Positions 9,379 to 17,632 of a stretch of 64,000 nucleotides of DNA are shown here, piece by piece. The stretch comes from Blastococcus saxobsidens DD2 (lineage in GTDB: Bacteria; Actinomycetota; Actinomycetes; Mycobacteriales; Geodermatophilaceae). The DNA lies in assembly GCF_000284015.1 (NCBI RefSeq), contig NC_016943.1, positions 3,327,541 through 3,391,540 on the forward strand. Reading direction: 5' to 3'. Position 1 is the stretch's first letter. Every line of letters starts with the position of its first letter. Position numbers and translations under genes: made by a program. Below the pieces are notes generated by a model. That model saw only the letters and a program-made list of their open reading frames with translations, had not been told where the DNA came from and made no database searches.

Positions 9379-9879
9379 ATGGGACGGCGACGGAAGCCCG
9401 GGAAGTACCCGTACGACTACACCGACGGCGACGACCGGCGGTTCGCCGACAGCGGGGTCGGCGGGACACTGCGCGTCCTGCACGGCCCCGGCCGCGGGAT
9501 GGGAGTTCCCGAGGGCGTGGTGTGCCAGGTCGAGGTGCGGGCCACGGACGGCGACGTGCTCGATGTGTCGGAGGCCGGGAAGTTCGGCAAGGAGCACCGC
9601 CTGCACGCCACCGCGCCCGGCGACCGGGTGGAGGTCACCGTGGCCGCCCGCTATGCGGGCGACGACGCCGCCGTCCCGATGCTGAACGAGCTCTCCGCGA
9701 CGCAGGAGGTCGTCCTCACCGGCGATCTCGACGACGTCGTCCGGTTCGGCGTCGGCCCGGCGTGGGAGGAGGTGCTGGCCATCGACACCGGCGACCTTCG
9801 CCCCGACGCCGCGCCGACCGCCTGCCGGTGGGGCGCCGGAGCCCGGATCCGTGGGGCCCGGCCGACCGGGCAGGAGTAG
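9379..9879 (+). CDS. Hypothetical protein, 166 residues
   Basis: ATG at 9379 preceded by GGAGGAGG about seven bases upstream, which decides the start. The sequence opens MGRRRKPGKYPYDYTDGDDRRF and continues as an acidic beta-rich protein (GTLRVLHGPGRGMGVPEGVVCQVEV, DRVEVTVAARYAGDD). There are no membrane segments or recognised catalytic residues. It is not a known family to me. Confidence 0.6.
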   Translation: MGRRRKPGKYPYDYTDGDDRRFADSGVGGTLRVLHGPGRGMGVPEGVVCQVEVRATDGDVLDVSEAGKFGKEHRLHATAPGDRVEVTVAARYAGDDAAVPMLNELSATQEVVLTGDLDDVVRFGVGPAWEEVLAIDTGDLRPDAAPTACRWGAGARIRGARPTGQE

Positions 9880-9905
9880 CCGGCGCTGTGGGGACGACTC
9901 AGGGC

Positions 9906-10076
9906 TCAGCGGACTTCTGCGACCCTGCCCTGCTGGGGGCTGGGCATCGCACGCCGCTGCTGGAACCCCGGGTCGAACCGCTGGGTGACCTCCAGCTCGC
10001 CCGTCTCGGGAGCGGCGTGCCGCCCGATCCGGGGCATCGTGAACTCAGCGGTCTCGTCGAGCAGGTGCTTACTCAC
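9906..10076 (-). CDS. Small ORF of 56 residues
   Basis: A GTG at 10076 sits six bases after AAGGA (ggaaggacgggtt) and opens VSKHLLDETAEFTMPRIGRHAAPE, followed by a polar, proline-rich tail. The good ribosome site and non-arginine-rich composition argue for a real small protein. It is part of a longer open frame whose middle section looks non-coding. No homolog is known to me. Confidence 0.35.
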   Translation of the reverse strand: MSKHLLDETAEFTMPRIGRHAAPETGELEVTQRFDPGFQQRRAMPSPQQGRVAEVR

Positions 10077-10372
10077 AACCCGTCCTTCCGTGGATTGCTC
10101 CCAGCGTAAGGACGTCGGCAGGCCTCTCCCAGCACTTCCGGGGAAACCCCAGGTCGCGTGTTGCCGGCGGGAGAACTGTGACGCCGGGGGTAGCTGCCGG
10201 CCCCGGATCCGGCGGTGCGGGCGGCGCGGGACAGCGACTGCCCGGCATCGAGCTGGATCACGGCTTCTCCTGAGGGGCGGCGGCCACTGGACCCTGATCG
10301 CGGTCGTGTCGTCCGCTCTCCACCGCCCCGGCGCCTGCGCTGCCAGCCCATGAACGACCCTCAACCCAGCAA

Positions 10373-10826
10373 CAGCCGCCAGCGCCCGCTGCAGGGCCTG
10401 GGTGCCGCCCTCGATGCGGATCGTGTCCCCACCGACCGTGCGCAGCCGCCGCCGCGGGGGCGTGTGATCTTGATCCGGGGCCAGGACGTCGGCGCCGGCC
10501 TGGTCCCTGGCCCGGACGAAGCGGTAGACCTTGCCGGCGGCGTCCGGCTGCGGTTCGAGGTCCAGATCTCGCACCGCGCGCACACAGCGCACCAGGCCGG
10601 CCTCGTCTGTGAGCAGGTCGGCGAGGACGTCGACGTCCTGGCTGGCCCGCGTGGCCACCCGACCGGCGAGCAGCCCGTGCAGGATGACCATCTGGCCGCC
10701 GACGAGCACCCAGCCGGTCGGCGGCAGCTGCCCGGCGAGGTCGAGGACGAGGTCCCAGAGGGTGTCCAACGGGCCGGCCAGCGCCGGCAGCTCGACCCGC
10801 AACTCCGCTGCCCCGGCGCCGGTCAC
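10373..10826 (-). pseudogene. AbiEii-like nucleotidyltransferase, C-terminally truncated
   Basis: GTG at 10826. The first about 150 residues follow the nucleotidyltransferase family used as the toxin half of AbiE-like pairs: WVLVGGQMVILHGLLAGR (the G-G-Q/S motif), ASQDVDVLADL (catalytic Asp-x-Asp), YRFVRARDQAGADVLAPD, and GGTQALQRAL. After about position 10373 the frame becomes arginine-rich and the usual C-terminal helical domain cannot be found in any frame. I conclude the gene has lost roughly its last 90 residues. It overlaps the upstream HTH gene by four bases (GTGA), indicating coupled translation. Confidence 0.6.
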
Positions 10827-11395
10827 CGGGTGAGGTCGCCCAGCGCGGCGGCGAGCAGGTCCAGGCCAGCTCGCCGGGTGCGCACGTCGGGCGACTCGGC
10901 GAGGTCGACGGCGACGACCGCGGCCGGCATGTGGGCGCGGCCGGTCAGCCCCAGCCGCTCGTACCGAGGCACGCGCACGACCAGGTTGGCGTTCCCCCGC
11001 TCGGACAGGCCCAGCTCGCGGCGCAGCGCGTCCAGCGTGCCTGCGGTGCAGTACACCTCGGCCGCGGCCTCGGCAGCGACGACGTCGGCGCCGACGGCAG
11101 CCGCCGCGGTCAGGCCGGAGGGGACGGCGTCGGCGGTGGCGAGGAGCCGGTCCCGGTAGGCGGGCAGCACCCGCAGTTCGTGGCGATCGGCGCGATCGCG
11201 AGAGGCGGCGACCAGCCGCTCGGCGTCGTAGCCCCGCAGCCGGGTCAGCAGCCGGGAGCGGTCAGCGGGCAGCAACCAGTCGACGTCCTCCCCGGAGAGC
11301 TGCCACAGCGCGGCCCACACCGTCCGCGGGGCCAGGGCGCGCCCTGCCGTGATCGGTAGACGCGCCCGACCCTCCACGGCATCCTCGTCGAGCAC
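10823..11395 (-). CDS. HTH protein paired with the nucleotidyltransferase (AbiEi-like antitoxin candidate); 5' end unclear
   Basis: The frame from GTG 11395 gives 190 residues: ...APRTVWAALWQLSGEDVDWLLP, RHELRVLPAYRDRLLATADAVPSGLTAAAAVG, VYCTAGTLDALRRELGL, NLVVRVPRYERLGL, AAVVAVDLAESPDVRTRRAGLDLL. Upstream in the same frame (to about 11490) lies a clear excisionase-like helix-turn-helix: QAAERLGVEPEQVRRLIRAGQLAARRVGRTLVL. No start codon precedes it before a stop; the expected start region falls in a G6/C5 run, another possible indel site. The four-base overlap with the downstream nucleotidyltransferase suggests a type IV toxin-antitoxin-like operon, now probably dead because the partner is truncated. 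Confidence 0.6.
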   Translation of the reverse strand: MLDEDAVEGRARLPITAGRALAPRTVWAALWQLSGEDVDWLLPADRSRLLTRLRGYDAERLVAASRDRADRHELRVLPAYRDRLLATADAVPSGLTAAAAVGADVVAAEAAAEVYCTAGTLDALRRELGLSERGNANLVVRVPRYERLGLTGRAHMPAAVVAVDLAESPDVRTRRAGLDLLAAALGDLTR

Positions 11396-11551
11396 GAGCG
11401 TTCGACCGACCCTGCGGGCCGCCAGTTGTCCGGCACGGATCAGCCGGCGGACCTGCTCCGGTTCGACGCCGAGACGCTCGGCGGCCTGGGGGCCCCCCGC
11501 AGACCGGCCGCTGGACTCGGTGCCGGCCCGGCCGGCAATCGACGCCCCGGT

Positions 11552-12493
11552 TCAGTCCCACCACAGCTTCCAGACCGGGCGGTCCACGAGGAGCCGGGCC
11601 AGGCCCTCGACCGTGCCGCCCGATGCGTAGCCGAAGCCGTCCACCGGGCCGTCCTCCGACAGCACATCAGGGCACAGCGCTGCCAGCTCCGCAGCGATCG
11701 GCAGCGCCTCCGACTCGTCCGCCGGCGGGTACGGCACCAGCAGGGTGAGCGTGGCGAACCCGAGTCCCGCGAGAACGATCCCGAACCGCTCCTCCCAGCT
11801 ACGGAGGACGGCGGAGACCTGGGCCGCAGTTCTGCTGTTGATCGCCCCGTGCCAGCCGATCGAGGCGATCGCGTCGGAGGGACGACGACACGGCACCAGG
11901 CCGATCCGCCCCCATCTCCCCAGGTCGATCGCGCTCCCCGGCACCGAAGCGGGAGGATCTGCACGACGCAGCGACGCCGACAGCCCGGGAAACTCCGCGC
12001 CGAACGGGCGCAGGTGCTCGACGTACGGATCGGTCCCGATGGGAACCAGGCTGTCCGCCCACCCCTCGGCCAGCACCGCCTCCGGGTGCAGCGCATCCAC
12101 ATGCGCCTGGGGAACCGGCTCGAGCTCTCCGGAGCCCCAGGGGCGGTCGGGGGCGTAACCACCGAGCGGCGTCAGCACCAGGGGCCACAAGCCCGTCTCG
12201 GCGAAGAGGTCGACCAGTCGCCGCCAGGTGGCCGCCTCGTCGGGGCCTCCACGGTCGGTCAGCCAGAGCGCCGGCGCGGGCACGGGTCCCGCCTCGGGGG
12301 CGAGGTCCCGCGCGACGACAGGGCGGCCGGCACCGAGGTCGACGTCGCCCAGCCGTAGCCGACCGGCTGCGGGGAGCTCGGGACGCAGCGATGACGGGAC
12401 GCCGACGTCCGCGAGCGATGGGACGGAAATCCGCGTGTCGGACATCGCCATGTCGAGCAACCAAGGGCGGAGGTACCGCTGAGATCGGGACAT
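11552..12493 (-). CDS. DUF4253 domain protein
   Basis: I use the ATG at 12493 (MSRSQRYLRPWLLDMAM), about 313 residues; an ATG at 12451 is also possible and neither has a strong ribosome site. The C-terminal DUF4253 region is recognisable: LVPCRRPSDAIASIGWHGAIN, VSAVLRSWEERFGIVLAGLGFATLTL, AAELAALCPDV, and the terminal WKLWWD. The family is common in actinobacteria and resembles the SUKH/immunity type of small domain, but no function is established. Cytosolic. Confidence 0.75.
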   Translation of the reverse strand: MSRSQRYLRPWLLDMAMSDTRISVPSLADVGVPSSLRPELPAAGRLRLGDVDLGAGRPVVARDLAPEAGPVPAPALWLTDRGGPDEAATWRRLVDLFAETGLWPLVLTPLGGYAPDRPWGSGELEPVPQAHVDALHPEAVLAEGWADSLVPIGTDPYVEHLRPFGAEFPGLSASLRRADPPASVPGSAIDLGRWGRIGLVPCRRPSDAIASIGWHGAINSRTAAQVSAVLRSWEERFGIVLAGLGFATLTLLVPYPPADESEALPIAAELAALCPDVLSEDGPVDGFGYASGGTVEGLARLLVDRPVWKLWWD

Positions 12494-12732
12494 GCCCAGA
12501 CCCTGGCGCAGCGTCTGCCGGAGCGAGAGCCCTCGGAGAGATCTGTGGACACGACCGTCGGATCCACAGACCCCCAGGACCGGCGCCGCTCCGCGCTGGA
12601 CGGAGCCAGCCGGGTGAAGGCCTGGCTCGGTGCCTCGCCGCCGTCCTGGACGATCCCGGGGGGACGCCGACAGTCGGCTCGTCCCGCGGACGGCTGTCCC
12701 GGCCAAGCTGGACCGGCACGTCGGTCGTCGGA

Positions 12733-13608
12733 TCAGGTGTCGCCGCCCGGGTCGGCGTCGGACGCCGCGAACGGCTCGACCAGCTCAGCCAGAGGGGCCG
12801 GGCCGTCGTCCCCGTCGTACAGGTAGTCCAGCCGGCCGTCGATGAGCACCGGGCGGCCCAGGATCGGCCGGATGCGGCGTGACCCCGCCATCGCGGAGGC
12901 CACGTCCGGATGGGCGGTGAGGTCGCGCAGGGTGGACGCGGTGGCGTTCATCATGGTCAGCGACGCGTCGCGGAACCCTCGGTACGCCTCGGTGACCGGC
13001 AGCCAGGTCACCCGGTCGGCCTCGCCGCCGACGTCCCGGGTGCGCTGACCGGACGGGAGTGCGGCGAGGAAGAACCGGGTGTCGAACCGGCGGGTCTGCC
13101 ACTCGGGCGTGACCCAGTGCGCCCAGGGGCGGAGCAGGTCGGCGCGCAGCAGGAGAGACCGTCGCTCCAGGAAGTCGCTGAGGGCCAGCGTGCCCTCGAT
13201 GAGCGCCAGCCGGTCGCGCTCCCAGTCCTCCCCCGTCGTGTCGGTGACCAGCGTCCCGTCCTGGTGTGCGGCGAGCAGGACGCCGGACTCCTCGAACGTC
13301 TCGCGGACGGCCGCGGAGACGAGCGCGACCGCCAGCACGGCGTCGCAGGAGAAGGCCTCGGCCCACTCGGCGGGCGGTGGGCCGGCCCAGTGCTCGGCGG
13401 CCTCGCGGTCGCGGGGGTCGACCGAGCCGCCCGGGTAGACGTGCATCCCGGCGGCGAAGGCCATCGTGGGACGGCGCCGGAGCAGGTAGACGTCGAGGCC
13501 GGCCGCACCGTCGCGGAGGAGGACCACGCTGGCAGCGTCCCGGGGCTCGACGACGTCGGTCTCCCCGCGCAGGTAACGCTCGACGAGCTCGGTCCGATCG
13601 GCAGGCAT
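12733..13608 (-). CDS. NUDIX hydrolase, NUDT19/NUDT7-like with split Nudix box
   Basis: 291 residues from the ATG at 13608, chosen because GAGG sits five bases upstream; the frame is open further to 13794 without support. The Nudix motif is present in the extended form: GGSVDPRDREAAEHWAGPPP as the first half, a short insertion, then AVRETFEESGVLL. This insertion is characteristic of the NUDT7/NUDT19 branch, some of which hydrolyse coenzyme A derivatives. Other markers: VVLLRDGAAGLDVYLLRRRPTMAF, HWVTPEWQTRRFDTRFFLAALP. Substrate here is not provable. Confidence 0.85.
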   Translation of the reverse strand: MPADRTELVERYLRGETDVVEPRDAASVVLLRDGAAGLDVYLLRRRPTMAFAAGMHVYPGGSVDPRDREAAEHWAGPPPAEWAEAFSCDAVLAVALVSAAVRETFEESGVLLAAHQDGTLVTDTTGEDWERDRLALIEGTLALSDFLERRSLLLRADLLRPWAHWVTPEWQTRRFDTRFFLAALPSGQRTRDVGGEADRVTWLPVTEAYRGFRDASLTMMNATASTLRDLTAHPDVASAMAGSRRIRPILGRPVLIDGRLDYLYDGDDGPAPLAELVEPFAASDADPGGDT

Positions 13609-13709
13609 GGCCCTCATGCTCGCACCGTCGCTCGGCGGACGAGCCTGGCGCCGAGCGGATCGGCGTATCCGTGCGCCACTTGCAGCCGGCGTGCGGCAGG
13701 GTGGCGGAC

Positions 13710-14624
13710 GTGTCACTGAACGATCCTTCCGCACGACAGCTCCTCGACCAGCTGGCGTCGCTACGTCAGCACCAGCAGGACGGCCGGCGATCACCGCACA
13801 AGCCGCTGCTGGTGTTGCTCGCGCTGGGCCGGCTGGCCGCCAACGGGACGAGCACCCTGCCCTGGTCCGAGGCGGAGGAGCAGCTGGCCGACCTGCTGGA
13901 GGACTTCGGACCGACCTCGCGAACCGGCCGCGCGCAGAGCGCGGCGTACCCGTTCACCCGGCTGCGCGCCGACAAGGTGTGGACCTTCGACCAGGACGTC
14001 CCGATGGACACGGTCGGCCCCCTCCGGCAGGGGGTGACCGGTCGGCTGGAGGCGTCGCTCGAGGCGGCGCTGAAGGACCGGCCGGAACTGCTCGATGAGG
14101 CGGCGCGGAGCCTCGTCGAGAGCCACTTCCCCGCCACCATCGGCCCGGACGTGCTCGTCGCCGTCGGCCTCGATCCCGACCTGCTCGACCGCCGTGGGAT
14201 CGCGGTCGACGCCGGCACGCAGGAGCAGCGGCAGCGCAGCCGGATATGGCCGGCGGCCGTGATCGAGGCGTGGGACCGGCAGTGCGCCTTCTGCGGCTTC
14301 GACGGGGCGGCGGGCGGTGCCGTCGTCGGCATCGAGGCGGCGCACATCCGCTGGTTCAAGCTTGGCGGCCCGGACGAGCTGGATAACGGGCTGGCCCTCT
14401 GCTCGCTGCACCACAAGCTGTTCGACCGAGGCATGCTCGGGCTGGACGAGGACTTGGCGGTCGTTGTGTCGCAACGGTTCTCGGCGCGGACGGCGAACGG
14501 GCGCGCCATCTATGACCTGCACGGGAACCGGCTACGACCACGCCGTGGCACCGCCCTGCCCGCGGCCCGGCACGTGGTGTGGCACCGGGAGCAAGTCTTC
14601 CAAGGTGTGGCACTGATCGGGTGA
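13710..14624 (+). CDS. Phosphorothioated-DNA-dependent HNH restriction endonuclease (SBD-HNH, type IV)
   Basis: 304 residues from the GTG at 13710 (a GTG at 13701 is also in frame). The N-terminal half matches the sulfur-binding domain: RRSPHKPLLVLLALGRL at about 26-42, W52, DLLEDFGP, and YPFTRLRADKVW at 80-91, where the Tyr-Pro pair and the early Arg/His correspond to residues that cradle phosphorothioate sulfur in ScoMcrA-type proteins. The C-terminal half is a complete HNH nuclease: C192-x2-C195, EAAHIRWF at 209-216, N226, CSLHHKLFD at 231-239. Known relatives cleave phosphorothioate- (and sometimes 5-methylcytosine-) modified foreign DNA. It stands alone, with no dnd genes in the window. 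Confidence 0.85.
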   Translation: MSLNDPSARQLLDQLASLRQHQQDGRRSPHKPLLVLLALGRLAANGTSTLPWSEAEEQLADLLEDFGPTSRTGRAQSAAYPFTRLRADKVWTFDQDVPMDTVGPLRQGVTGRLEASLEAALKDRPELLDEAARSLVESHFPATIGPDVLVAVGLDPDLLDRRGIAVDAGTQEQRQRSRIWPAAVIEAWDRQCAFCGFDGAAGGAVVGIEAAHIRWFKLGGPDELDNGLALCSLHHKLFDRGMLGLDEDLAVVVSQRFSARTANGRAIYDLHGNRLRPRRGTALPAARHVVWHREQVFQGVALIG

Positions 14625-14721
14625 TGCAGGTGCCGCGCAGGAATCGCGTCCCAGGTGCGCTCGCCCGCCCAGCCGTCAGCAACGCCCTCGGCGCACCGTG
14701 CGAGTTCGGGACGCCCCGGAT
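14624..14721 (+). pseudogene. Relic of the N-terminus of an ADP-ribosylglycohydrolase
   Basis: The ATG overlaps the stop of the HNH gene (TGATG). The frame reads ...NRVPGALARPAVSNALGAPCEFGTPR, clearly related to RVAGALVGSAVGDALGAPFEFGPPG at the start of the intact gene at 22416. The similarity ends after about 30 residues, and no TDDT metal motif or remaining domain follows. The conserved Gly and Asp positions are already altered (G to R, G-D to S-N), as expected for a decaying fragment. Confidence 0.6.
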
Positions 14722-14747
14722 CCAAGGACCGCAAGGCACCCAACGTG

Positions 14748-14783
14748 CTCGGGCTCCCCACCGTGACCGGCGGGGAGCCCGAG
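14748..14783. terminator. Perfect 12-bp hairpin, probable terminator of the DUF4352 gene
   Basis: ctcgggctcccc (14748-14759) and ggggagcccgag (14772-14783) are exact inverted repeats around a 12-base loop. The hairpin begins 15 bp beyond the stop of the minus-strand DUF4352 gene and faces the convergent HNH gene. There is no T-run, which is normal for actinobacterial terminators. Confidence 0.65.
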
Positions 14784-14798
14784 TTCAGCTGGGTTAGC

Positions 14799-15449
14799 TC
14801 ACTGCAGGTCGACGGTCACTCCACCGGAGAACGCCGAGTCGTGCAGCTCGATGGCGGTCGGCGTGGTGCCGGCCGGGACATCGAAGATAACCTTGCTGCT
14901 CAACGTGTTACCCGGGTTGATCTCCTCGTAGAGGGACGATGAGTCTTCGAGGTAGATGGCGGCCTCGCTGTCAGCCGAGAACTGCTGCCCCTCCGCGTTG
15001 AACAGCTTGGCGTTGTCACCGAAGAAGGACTGCGCCTCGTTCCCGATGTTGGTAATGGTGACGTCGACGATGCAGAACTGACCCTGCGCGGTCGTGTTCG
15101 CGTACTGGCTACCGATCTCCGTAGCGCTGCAGTCCACCCCGTTCACGACGAAGTTGAACTTGCCGTCCGCAGCCGGCTCGCCGATGCCGGGGTTCCCCGA
15201 GTCTGCTTCGACTGGCACTTCGGCAACGTCGCCGACCGCCGGGGCGGCGGCGTCGGTGCCGGTGTCGGCTCCCGAAGCTCCAGCCGTGTCTGCTTCGTCT
15301 CCACCACCGAGGCTGCCTGCGATGGCGAACACGACGATGACTGCCAGGATGATGAACCAGAGCCGCTTGTAGGTCGGCTTCTTGGCCTGCTGCTGAGGCT
15401 GCTGCTGGGGCTGCTGCGGCAGCTGTTCCGGCGCCGGTGCGTACGTCAT
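14799..15449 (-). CDS. Membrane-anchored DUF4352 protein
   Basis: 216 residues, ATG preceded by a GGGGGA site. A short glutamine/proline-rich cytoplasmic tail (LPQQPQQQPQQQ) and a KK-rich stretch lead into one membrane segment at about 29-47 (LWFIILAVIVVFAIAG). This is followed by an acidic Ala/Gly/Asp linker and an external immunoglobulin-like DUF4352 domain: FNFVVNGVDCSATEIG, QFCIVDVTITNIGNEAQSFFGDNAKLFN, NPGNTLSSKVIFDVPAGTTPTAIELHDS. The two cysteines (DC and FC) probably form a disulfide. DUF4352 proteins are surface-exposed; a specific function is not known. Confidence 0.85.
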   Translation of the reverse strand: MTYAPAPEQLPQQPQQQPQQQAKKPTYKRLWFIILAVIVVFAIAGSLGGGDEADTAGASGADTGTDAAAPAVGDVAEVPVEADSGNPGIGEPAADGKFNFVVNGVDCSATEIGSQYANTTAQGQFCIVDVTITNIGNEAQSFFGDNAKLFNAEGQQFSADSEAAIYLEDSSSLYEEINPGNTLSSKVIFDVPAGTTPTAIELHDSAFSGGVTVDLQ

Positions 15450-15892
15450 TTTGTCCCCCGTTGTTCGGAAGTGGTCTTGTTCCGAAACCTAGGCGAGGAG
15501 ATACCGACCGTGGCGGCGCGCAGTAGCCGAACACAACGCCGACTTCTGTCAGGTGACGACAACCCGCGCTGCACCCGGCTCATGGGTCACAGTAGGAACG
15601 GAGCCAACGGTCTGCTCGCAGCCGCCACCGTCGATCGGTCGCCGTGTTCCTGAGACGGCGGCATAGCCAAGTGCCGCATCGACGGCCTTCCCATCGGCTT
15701 CCCGATCGCGTCGATCACTACTCGGGAAAAGTCGGCACGAGCACGTGGCCGGTGGGACGATGCCGCACCATGCACTGCCGCCGTTCAGCAGGTTATCGGT
15801 GCCGCCGCGCCGCCCCCTGGAGATCGCCGAAAGTCGGGGACGCTAGACGGCGGTGGAAGGACTGTCGGGATCGGTAGGGGCTGCCGTCCACC
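15450..15892. other. Gene-poor region
   Basis: About 440 bp with no frame I can support. It contains the upstream region of the DUF4352 gene, and its far end runs into an alcohol dehydrogenase relic. Short frames here are arginine/serine-rich and lack ribosome sites. Confidence 0.4.
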
Positions 15893-16099
15893 GGCTCCTT
15901 CTCGACCCCCGATGGGGCCTCGGTGCGGACGCCTTACTAGGGCACACGGTCGGAGCTGATAGAGGTGCTCGACCTGGCACGCGCGGGGGCCATCCACGTG
16001 GAGGCCGAGCGGTACGGCCTCGACCAGGCGCCGGACGCCTACCGGAAGCTGCACGAGGGCACGGTCCGCGGTCGCGCCGTCGTCGTCCCCGGGGACTGA
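15893..16099 (+). pseudogene. 3' remnant of a zinc-dependent alcohol dehydrogenase
   Basis: The frame reads GSFSTPDGASVRTPY, then TAG at 15938-15940, then GTRSELIEVLDLARAGAIHVE, AERYGLDQAPDAYRKLHEGT and RGRAVVVPGD before a TGA at 16097. This is the C-terminal section of a medium-chain NAD(P)-dependent alcohol dehydrogenase. In intact members the tyrosine is normally followed by W-G-T-R, so the TAG is a TGG-to-TAG nonsense change. The coenzyme domain and zinc ligands are missing upstream. No start or promoter is visible; it is a dead fragment. Confidence 0.7.
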
Positions 16100-16306
16100 G
16101 TTCTCATTCGCACGGCATTGGCCGGCTGTCCGCGCACGAGGCGCGGAGGGCTGACTCGTTCGACGTGCACTCCGATGGCGGTCGGCTCGGTGGCACACGT
16201 CAGCCTGCCAGGCTCCAGCGCCCGCTCGTCTACCTTCGCGCGGCTTGCTCTCGAGTCGGTCAGTCGACCGACCGCTCAGATGACCAGGCGATGTGAACGG
16301 CGGGAT

Positions 16307-17320
16307 TCAGCGGTCCCTGACGGACGACCGAAGGGCGCTCAATGTTGTGCGCAACGGTGTTCGCGGGACGTCGCGCAGGTTCAACGGCGCACCGCTGAGC
16401 TGCAACAGGAGAGCCCCCCGGCCGTCACCTGCTCCGGCGGTAGCGCCAGCGCGGCCACCCGCAGGTGCGTGTGCATCCACGTCGTGAGGTCTGATTCCGC
16501 GATCGGCTGCTCGCGGAGCCGGGATAGGCAGGCGGCCAGCGTCAGGCGGAAGGTCGAGAACTCGCGGTTGCCGCCCAGGTGCCTCGTGGCCACCCGGCCC
16601 CAGAGGGTGTTGGTCGAGCTGACGCCGTTGGCGTCGGATGCCGCCTACCCGTCCGGCGTAGACGAGCCCCGGCGCGACGCGGTGCCCAAGTCCGGCGGAC
16701 AGGTCATCGGCACCCTGTGTGTCGGCCCACCAGGTGTAGAGCCCGGGCCGGTCGGATGCCGACCGCCCGGCAGCGAGGAACTCGCTCGGGGGTACCGCGC
16801 TGCGCTGGTCCAGCAGATGAGCCACATCCGGAACTTCGATAGCGTCACCCACCGGCTCGTCAGCGCCGCCTGTCGAGCCGCCGTACCACGCCAGCCGCCG
16901 ACCCAGTCCCAGTCCGGCAAGGGGCTGGGTGAGCGTGGCACCAGCTTCCGTGAGCGGACGGACGAGCGGCTCGCAGTAGGCGCTCCCCGCATGTGCCTCC
17001 ACGGTCAGACCGTGGAAGACGTGCCGTTCGCCGAGCTGTGCCACGACCCAGTCCGCCCAGGCGCCGCGGTACCGGGCCGACTGCTTCGGCAGGTAGACGT
17101 CGTAGGGCGCGATCAGCTCGTCGGCGTGGAGTAGGCCGAACTTGGCGCTGAGCACGTACCAGGGCTTCGCGGATCGGACGGCGAGGTCGCGCGCCTTCCG
17201 GAACGCGGCACCGGTGAAGAGCTCAGCCGCGCGGGCCGGGCCGGCTGCCTTCGACCCGGAGCAGCCGACCAGGACGATGTCCGCGTCGTCGGGAGCGGTG
17301 GCCGTTACGCCGACGTCCAC
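16307..17320 (-). pseudogene. DUF6884 plus GIY-YIG-like protein with two compensating frameshifts
   Basis: GTG at 17320. The N-terminal DUF6884-like part reads DIVLVGCSGSKAAGPARAAELFTGAAFRKARDLA and PWYVLSAKFGLLHADELIAPYDVYL. A GIY-YIG-like part follows: PGLYTWWADTQG, PGLVYAGRVGG. At 16641-16650 one extra base moves coding to the +1 frame, which continues SSTNTLWGRVATRHLGGNREFSTFRLTLAACL. At the C-run 16414-16419 one base is missing and coding returns to the first frame for LLLQLSGAPLNLRDVPRTPLR to the stop. The whole nominal 337-residue frame therefore contains about 75 wrong residues. Last gene of the operon with DnaQ, helicase and a small protein. Either real decay or sequence errors. Confidence 0.65.
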
Positions 17321-17386
17321 CTGGCCGCCGGTTCGCTCGGTAGGCAGACGAGCCGCCGTCCGCCCTGGTCCGGCTGGCTGCCGGCC

Positions 17387-17622
17387 TCAACCCCACGGAC
17401 TGGTGCGGAAGCCGAGGCGCTCGAGAAGCCCGAGTCCCGGTGGGACGTGAAATCGGCCCGGTCCAGGCCGGTGGCGAGCGCAAGGACCTGCTTCGGAAGC
17501 CAGCGGACACCGTCGATGTCGATCCAGCGCTCGCGGACCGGCTCTGGGTCCACGTCGCGCAGCACCGACGGGACCGTCGCCGCGTCGAGCGAGTGGGTGA
17601 CGCCGTCGAGGATGAACTCCAC
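17387..17622 (-). pseudogene. Small operon protein (SCO5918-like) with a one-base frameshift
   Basis: GTG at 17622 with AGAGGG five bases upstream, 10 bp after the stop of the NERD-helicase. It reads MEFILDGVTHSLDAATVPSVLRDV, ERWIDIDGVRWLPKQVLALATGLDRADFTSH. At 17429-17440 one base is missing; restoring it gives LGLLERLGFRTSPWG and a TGA at 17387, for 78 residues in total, the usual short ending of this family. Without the correction the frame runs to 17305 with a low-complexity tail. These small proteins often accompany NERD helicases in actinobacteria; function unknown. Confidence 0.55.
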
Positions 17623-17632
17623 GTCATCCCTC

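Noticed and set aside
13266..13709. N-terminal extension of the SBD-HNH gene
   Set aside because: It is antisense to the NUDIX gene at 12733-13608 and arginine-rich; the sulfur-binding domain begins just after the GTG at 13710.
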